Shown: positions 20,750 through 24,395 of the stretch, one piece after another
Numbering within the stretch: the first letter of the stretch is position 1
How the letters are laid out: each line of letters starts with the position of its first letter
Assembly: GCA_046538375.1 (NCBI GenBank)
Contig: JBKHJA010000027.1
Span: 1-24,395, forward strand
DNA from: JBKHJA01 sp046538375
Lineage (GTDB): Bacteria > Acidobacteriota > Aminicenantia > Aminicenantales > Aminicenantaceae
DNA: 24,395 bases
Direction of reading: 5' to 3'
Notes under the pieces: generated by a model
Told to the model about the DNA's origin: nothing
Seen by the model: only the letters and a program-made list of their open reading frames with translations
Database searches by the model: none
Program-made: the position numbers and the translations under genes

Positions 20750-21508
20750 TTAGCCACAGAGGACAGATCCTCCGTTCACATTCAATACTTCCCCTGTGAT
20801 ATGACTGGACAGATCAGAAGTCAGAAAAAGAATTGGGCCGGCGATATCTTCTGCTGAGGCCACTCTTTTTAATGGGATACTCTCTTCCACACTCCTGCGG
20901 TAATCAGGATCAGCGAAAACTTCGGTGCACATATCTGTATCCACCCAGCCAGGAGCCACACAGTTGACTCTGATTTGAAAAGGAGCCAGTTCCACAGCCA
21001 GGGATTTTGTCAAAGATATCAAAGCTCCTTTGGTGGCTGCATAATGAGAGTGAAATGCCTCCCCTCTCACTCCAGCAGTGGATGAGACATTTATGATCCA
21101 CCCTCTCCTTTTCTCTTTCATGAAAGGCACCACTTCATTGCAAGCATGGAATACACTGTCCAGATTGACTTTCATGGTCTCTATCCACACTTTTTCTTCC
21201 ATATTTCCCATCTCGCCGTAGGTCCAGATTCCAGCATTGTTGACCAATATATCGATCCTTCCCCATCGGTCTATCACTCTTTCTACCATGTTTTGAATAT
21301 GGGTGGGTTGGGCAAGATCTGCTTGAAAAATGAGGCACTCCTTGCCTATTTTTGTTATTTTTTTCTGAACTTGTTCAGCAGCCTTTTTATGGGTGTGATA
21401 ATTGATGGCCACATCGCCTCCGCTCATGGCGAAAAGTATTGCTGTGGCTCTGCCTATTCCCCTTGATCCTCCAGTGATAAGGGCTTTTTTTCCTTCCAGG
21501 TGAATCAT
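20750..21508 (-). CDS. Short-chain dehydrogenase/reductase, FabG-like
   Basis: A 252-residue classical SDR that reduces or oxidises a ketone or alcohol with NAD(P)H. Cofactor motif TGGSRGIG (12-19), NNAG (90-93), Asn115, the active-site Ser at 142/143, and the YxxxK pair Tyr156/Lys160 are all present. The C-terminal GEVLNVNGG is typical of 3-oxoacyl-ACP reductase and acetoacetyl-CoA reductase. With an acyl-CoA mutase downstream, a 3-ketoacyl substrate is plausible, but SDR specificity cannot be read from this. ATG 21508 has AGGAGG with 6-nt spacing. Confidence 0.92.
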   Translation of the reverse strand: MIHLEGKKALITGGSRGIGRATAILFAMSGGDVAINYHTHKKAAEQVQKKITKIGKECLIFQADLAQPTHIQNMVERVIDRWGRIDILVNNAGIWTYGEMGNMEEKVWIETMKVNLDSVFHACNEVVPFMKEKRRGWIINVSSTAGVRGEAFHSHYAATKGALISLTKSLAVELAPFQIRVNCVAPGWVDTDMCTEVFADPDYRRSVEESIPLKRVASAEDIAGPILFLTSDLSSHITGEVLNVNGGSVLCG

Positions 21509-21657
21509 CTTCTTCCTCCTCTAAAATGAAATGAATACTCTTCCTCCACAAGTAAAACATTACCACCAGCCTGCCCTGCAGCCGGACTGTTATTCCTGTC
21601 AAGCCCGCTTTGTTTTTCCTCTCTATCCGGGTTTTCGAAAAAAGTGAAAGATTTTTT

Positions 21658-24195
21658 TCAATACGCCAGGGGAAGATCTTTCATTTGGTCAAATTGGAGA
21701 TATGTGTAGATTTCTTGTTTATGGGGTTCGATTTTATTCTTAAAAATGGAAAAATATTCATCAGCAGTGGGGAGTTTTCCGGATAAAGCGGCCACGGCAG
21801 CCAGTTCTGCTGATCCCAGATATACGCGAGAATCATCTCCCATACGATTGTCGAAATTCCTGGTGGAAGTGGAAATGATAGTTGCTTCTGGCCTGACTCT
21901 TGCCTGATTCCCCATACACAAGGAACAGCCAGGAATTTCAGTCCTGGCACCTGCACTGGCATACACGGAATAATAACCTTCTCTGAGCAATTGGGCTCTG
22001 TCCATTTTGGTGGGAGGAGTAAGCCAAACGCGGGTGGGGAGATAACCTTCATCTTCAAAGATCCTGCCAGCTGCCCGGAAATGACCTATATTGGTCATGC
22101 AAGAGCCGATGAATATTTCATCAATGCTTTCCCCCTCCACCTCAGAGAGGAGTTTCACGTCATCAGGATCATTAGGACAGGCGACTATGGGTTCTTTGAT
22201 GTCCTCAAGGTTAATCTCCAGAACAGCAGCATAAGAAGCGTTTTCATCCCTTCGCAGAAGAACAGGATCTTTTAGCCAATGGCGGCAAGTTTCTATCCGC
22301 CTCTTCAATGTATCCGCATCCTGGTAACCTTCCTGAATCATCTTGTTCATCAAGGCGATATTGCTTTTGATATAACGGATGACACTCTTCTCACTCAGGG
22401 CCACTGTTCCCCCTGCTGCGGAACGCTCGGCCGTAGCATTGGAAAGTTCATAGGCCTGCTCAACAGCCAAATCAGGAAGTCCCTCCATCTCCACTAGGCG
22501 TCCGTTGAAAATATTCTTTTTATCTTTTTTTTCCACTGTCAACAGGCCCTCTTTGATGGCAAAATAAGGAATGGCATTGACCACATCCCGCAGGGTGATT
22601 CCAGGATTCAACTTCCCTTTAAATCTAACCAACACAGATTCAGGCATATCCAGAGGCATGAATCCAAGAGTGCCAGCAAAAGCGACCAAACCAGAGCCAG
22701 CCGGAAAGCTTAAACCCAGGGGGAACCGAGTGTGGGAATCTCCCCCTGTACCCAATGTATCAGGGATCAAGAATCGATTCAGCCAGGTATGAATGACTCC
22801 GTCTCCTGGACGGAGGGAGATACCTTTCCGTTCAATGATGAATCGAGAGAGAGACTTATGCATCTTCACATCAGGTAATTTGGGGTAAGCTGCTGTGTGG
22901 CAGAAGGACTGCATGAACAGTTCCGTCTGGAATTCCAGACAGGCCAGTTCTTTCAGCTCATCGGCGGTCATGGGGCCTGTGGTGTCTTGAGAGCCCACTG
23001 TGGCCATCTTTGGCTCACAGGCCGTTCCGGGCAACACTCCCTCCACACCGCAGGCTTTGCCCACAATCTTCTGGGCTAGAGAATAACTCTGTCCTTTTTT
23101 TGGAGACTGCCACTCCATGCTGGTAAAAAAATCTGCTTTACCCATGTTCAAGGTTTTTCTGGCTTTTTCGGTCAACGTCCGGCCGATGATCAGATTGAGC
23201 CGCCCTCCTGCTCTGTATTCATCTTTAAGGGTAGGAGGCTGGATTTTGAACGAAGATATTTTTTCTCCAGCTTCATTGAATATATTTTGGGATGTGGTAT
23301 CGATGGTGATGAGATCACCGGTGTTTATCTTGGACACATCAGCCATCAAGGGCAGCCCTCCTGAGTCCTCCACAGTATTGAAAAAAATGGGCGCAATCAA
23401 CCCACCCATGACCACTCCCCCTCTCCGCTTATTGGGCACATAAGGAATATCTTCACCAATATGCCACATCAAAGAATTGCAAGCCGATTTCCGGGATGAG
23501 CCAGTGCCCACCACATCTCCCACAAAAACGACCCGGTCGTCCTGCTGGCGGAACTTGTTGATGGTTTCAATTCCTTCAGGAAATCTTGTTTCTCCCATGG
23601 AAAGAGCGTGGAGCGGGATATCTGGTCTGCTCCAGGCATGTTTGGCTGGAGAAAGGTCATCGGTGTTGATTTCACCCTCCACTCTGTAAACCCTCAGGGT
23701 GAGCTTATGGGGGAAAGGAGGCCTGGAATGGAACCAGTCTCCGTTTGCCCAAGAAGTAAGAATTTGATGGGCAAGGGAGTTGCTTTTGGACATTTCTGCC
23801 ACCTGGTCAAAAGCACCATACACAAGAATAGTCTGTTTCAAAGCTTGGGCAGCATCCTCAGCGAGATCCTGGTCCTCAAGAAACTGGATTAAAGGCTCCA
23901 CATTATACCCCCCGAGCATAGTTCCCAGAATAAAAACAGCTTCTTTTCTGGATAAAAACGGTGAATTAATTTCCCCTTTGGCCAGTTGAGCCAACCATTC
24001 CGCCTTGACTTCAGAGGCTGGATCCACACCAGGTGCCACTCGGGATTTCAATAAGCTCAGCAGGAGCTTTTCTTTTCCTGAAGGCGGATTTTCCAGCAGT
24101 GAACACACTTCCTGTGTTTCCTCTGGGGATAAAGGCAGGGGGGGAATTCCCTGCTGCTGGCGTCGTTTTTCATGATCAAGATATGAGTTGAGCAT
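21658..24195 (-). CDS. acnB: Bifunctional aconitase B (aconitate hydratase B)
   Basis: An 845-residue 4Fe-4S enzyme that converts citrate to isocitrate in the TCA cycle; many AcnB proteins also act on 2-methylcitrate-derived substrates. The order is that of AcnB: an N-terminal HEAT-like domain, the swivel domain (GEINTDDLSPAKHAWSRPDIP, near 175-195), then the catalytic domains. Cluster cysteines are Cys699 (GSCMTN), Cys757 and Cys760 (GCSLC). I choose ATG 24195 (MLNSYLDHEKRR) over the ATG six codons upstream: it aligns with the E. coli start and follows GGAGGAAG. It is about 20 residues shorter than the E. coli protein and looks intact. Confidence 0.97.
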   Translation of the reverse strand: MLNSYLDHEKRRQQQGIPPLPLSPEETQEVCSLLENPPSGKEKLLLSLLKSRVAPGVDPASEVKAEWLAQLAKGEINSPFLSRKEAVFILGTMLGGYNVEPLIQFLEDQDLAEDAAQALKQTILVYGAFDQVAEMSKSNSLAHQILTSWANGDWFHSRPPFPHKLTLRVYRVEGEINTDDLSPAKHAWSRPDIPLHALSMGETRFPEGIETINKFRQQDDRVVFVGDVVGTGSSRKSACNSLMWHIGEDIPYVPNKRRGGVVMGGLIAPIFFNTVEDSGGLPLMADVSKINTGDLITIDTTSQNIFNEAGEKISSFKIQPPTLKDEYRAGGRLNLIIGRTLTEKARKTLNMGKADFFTSMEWQSPKKGQSYSLAQKIVGKACGVEGVLPGTACEPKMATVGSQDTTGPMTADELKELACLEFQTELFMQSFCHTAAYPKLPDVKMHKSLSRFIIERKGISLRPGDGVIHTWLNRFLIPDTLGTGGDSHTRFPLGLSFPAGSGLVAFAGTLGFMPLDMPESVLVRFKGKLNPGITLRDVVNAIPYFAIKEGLLTVEKKDKKNIFNGRLVEMEGLPDLAVEQAYELSNATAERSAAGGTVALSEKSVIRYIKSNIALMNKMIQEGYQDADTLKRRIETCRHWLKDPVLLRRDENASYAAVLEINLEDIKEPIVACPNDPDDVKLLSEVEGESIDEIFIGSCMTNIGHFRAAGRIFEDEGYLPTRVWLTPPTKMDRAQLLREGYYSVYASAGARTEIPGCSLCMGNQARVRPEATIISTSTRNFDNRMGDDSRVYLGSAELAAVAALSGKLPTADEYFSIFKNKIEPHKQEIYTYLQFDQMKDLPLAY

Positions 24196-24229
24196 TGACT
24201 TTTCTTCCTCCATTGTTTTTATCTTCTAT

Positions 24230-24258
24230 AGTGTAAGAATGTTTGTGATTATTTGCAA
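24230..24258 (-). promoter_or_regulatory. Putative acnB promoter
   Basis: On the minus strand, TTGCAA (24258-24253) and TACACT (24235-24230) are separated by 17 bp, giving a start near 24223 and a 28-nt leader that contains the acnB ribosome binding site. It is back to back with the promoter of the next gene. Confidence 0.5.
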
Positions 24259-24295
24259 TTATTAGTCAAAAATATTTCATTTAATCATAATGGAG

Positions 24296-24323
24296 TTGAT
24301 TTTACTCAAAAAAAAATTATAAT
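24296..24323 (+). promoter_or_regulatory. Promoter of the partial gene at the right edge
   Basis: TTGATT (24296-24301) and a perfect TATAAT (24318-24323) are separated by 16 bp in a very AT-rich stretch, about 45 bp before the start codon at 24368. Confidence 0.65.
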
Positions 24324-24367
24324 ATTCTCTTTACTTTGTAATAATTTTTTTCATTTTAAGGAGACAA

Positions 24368-24395
24368 ATGATGGATTATTCCGCTGTGGAGAAAG
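24368..24395 (+). CDS. 5' end of an unidentified gene, cut by the window edge
   Basis: Tandem in-frame ATG codons at 24368 and 24371 follow AAGGAG (24358-24363); the second has the better 7-nt spacing. Only MDYSAVEK can be read before the window ends, too little to assign a family. It is divergent from acnB. Confidence 0.6.

Noticed and set aside
21597..21602. Consensus TTGACA (minus strand) upstream of the SDR gene
   Set aside because: No -10-like sequence lies 16-18 bp downstream; that stretch reads gcaggg. I do not call a promoter there.

Overview
The window looks like chromosomal DNA of an uncultivated Gram-negative, rod-forming bacterium. It holds an elongasome operon (mreB-mreC-mreD-mrdA-rodA), an ExbD/TolR protein, a lipoprotein-type signal remnant, many Shine-Dalgarno starts and several near-consensus sigma-70-type promoters. 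The gene mix (CstA, OPT transporter, acyl-CoA dehydrogenase, B12 acyl-CoA mutase, AcnB) fits a peptide- or fatty-acid-using heterotroph. From memory, the mix and the gggaca/tgtccc hairpins remind me of Acidobacteriota-like lineages such as Aminicenantes. I cannot prove that placement from this sequence.

Layout: 1-600 is gene-free and full of inverted repeats: a ~200 bp palindromic MITE-like element, then two hairpin cassettes that end at the -10 box of cstA (609-2261, +). A small TIGR04076-type protein (2417-2701, -) is divergent from an exbD-thioredoxin pair (2831-3735, +). An acyl-CoA dehydrogenase (3856-5007, -) has its own strong promoter. Upstream of it on the same strand are a fused radical SAM/DUF2344 protein (5085-7619) and the cell-shape operon (7726-13007). 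A divergent OPT transporter plus an orphan PqqD-domain protein (13175-15550, +) is followed by def-fmt (15763-17210, +). The remainder on the minus strand is an M23 endopeptidase (17238-18134), a two-subunit B12-dependent acyl-CoA mutase (18173-20359), a small EF-Tu-domain-II-like protein (20430-20687), an SDR oxidoreductase (20750-21508) and aconitase B (21658-24195). A new plus-strand gene begins at 24368 and runs off the end.

How the genes fit together: MreB, MreC, MreD, PBP2 and RodA form the lateral-wall synthesis machine, and the M23 protein is a plausible membrane-anchored wall remodeller. Def and Fmt deformylate and formylate translation-start methionine. The mutase, SDR, acyl-CoA dehydrogenase and AcnB suggest acyl-CoA and TCA-cycle metabolism. 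The mutase has Phe90/Gln208 where true methylmalonyl-CoA mutases have Tyr/Arg, which points to isobutyryl-CoA (butyryl-CoA) as substrate.

Most of the window is ordinary conserved housekeeping sequence. The items most worth a second look are the interlocked repeats at 347-546, the MITE-like palindrome at 46-264, the mutase substrate signature, the radical SAM protein beside rodA, and a perfect 15-bp hairpin upstream of def. I found no CRISPR array, tRNA, rRNA, transposase or prophage gene.
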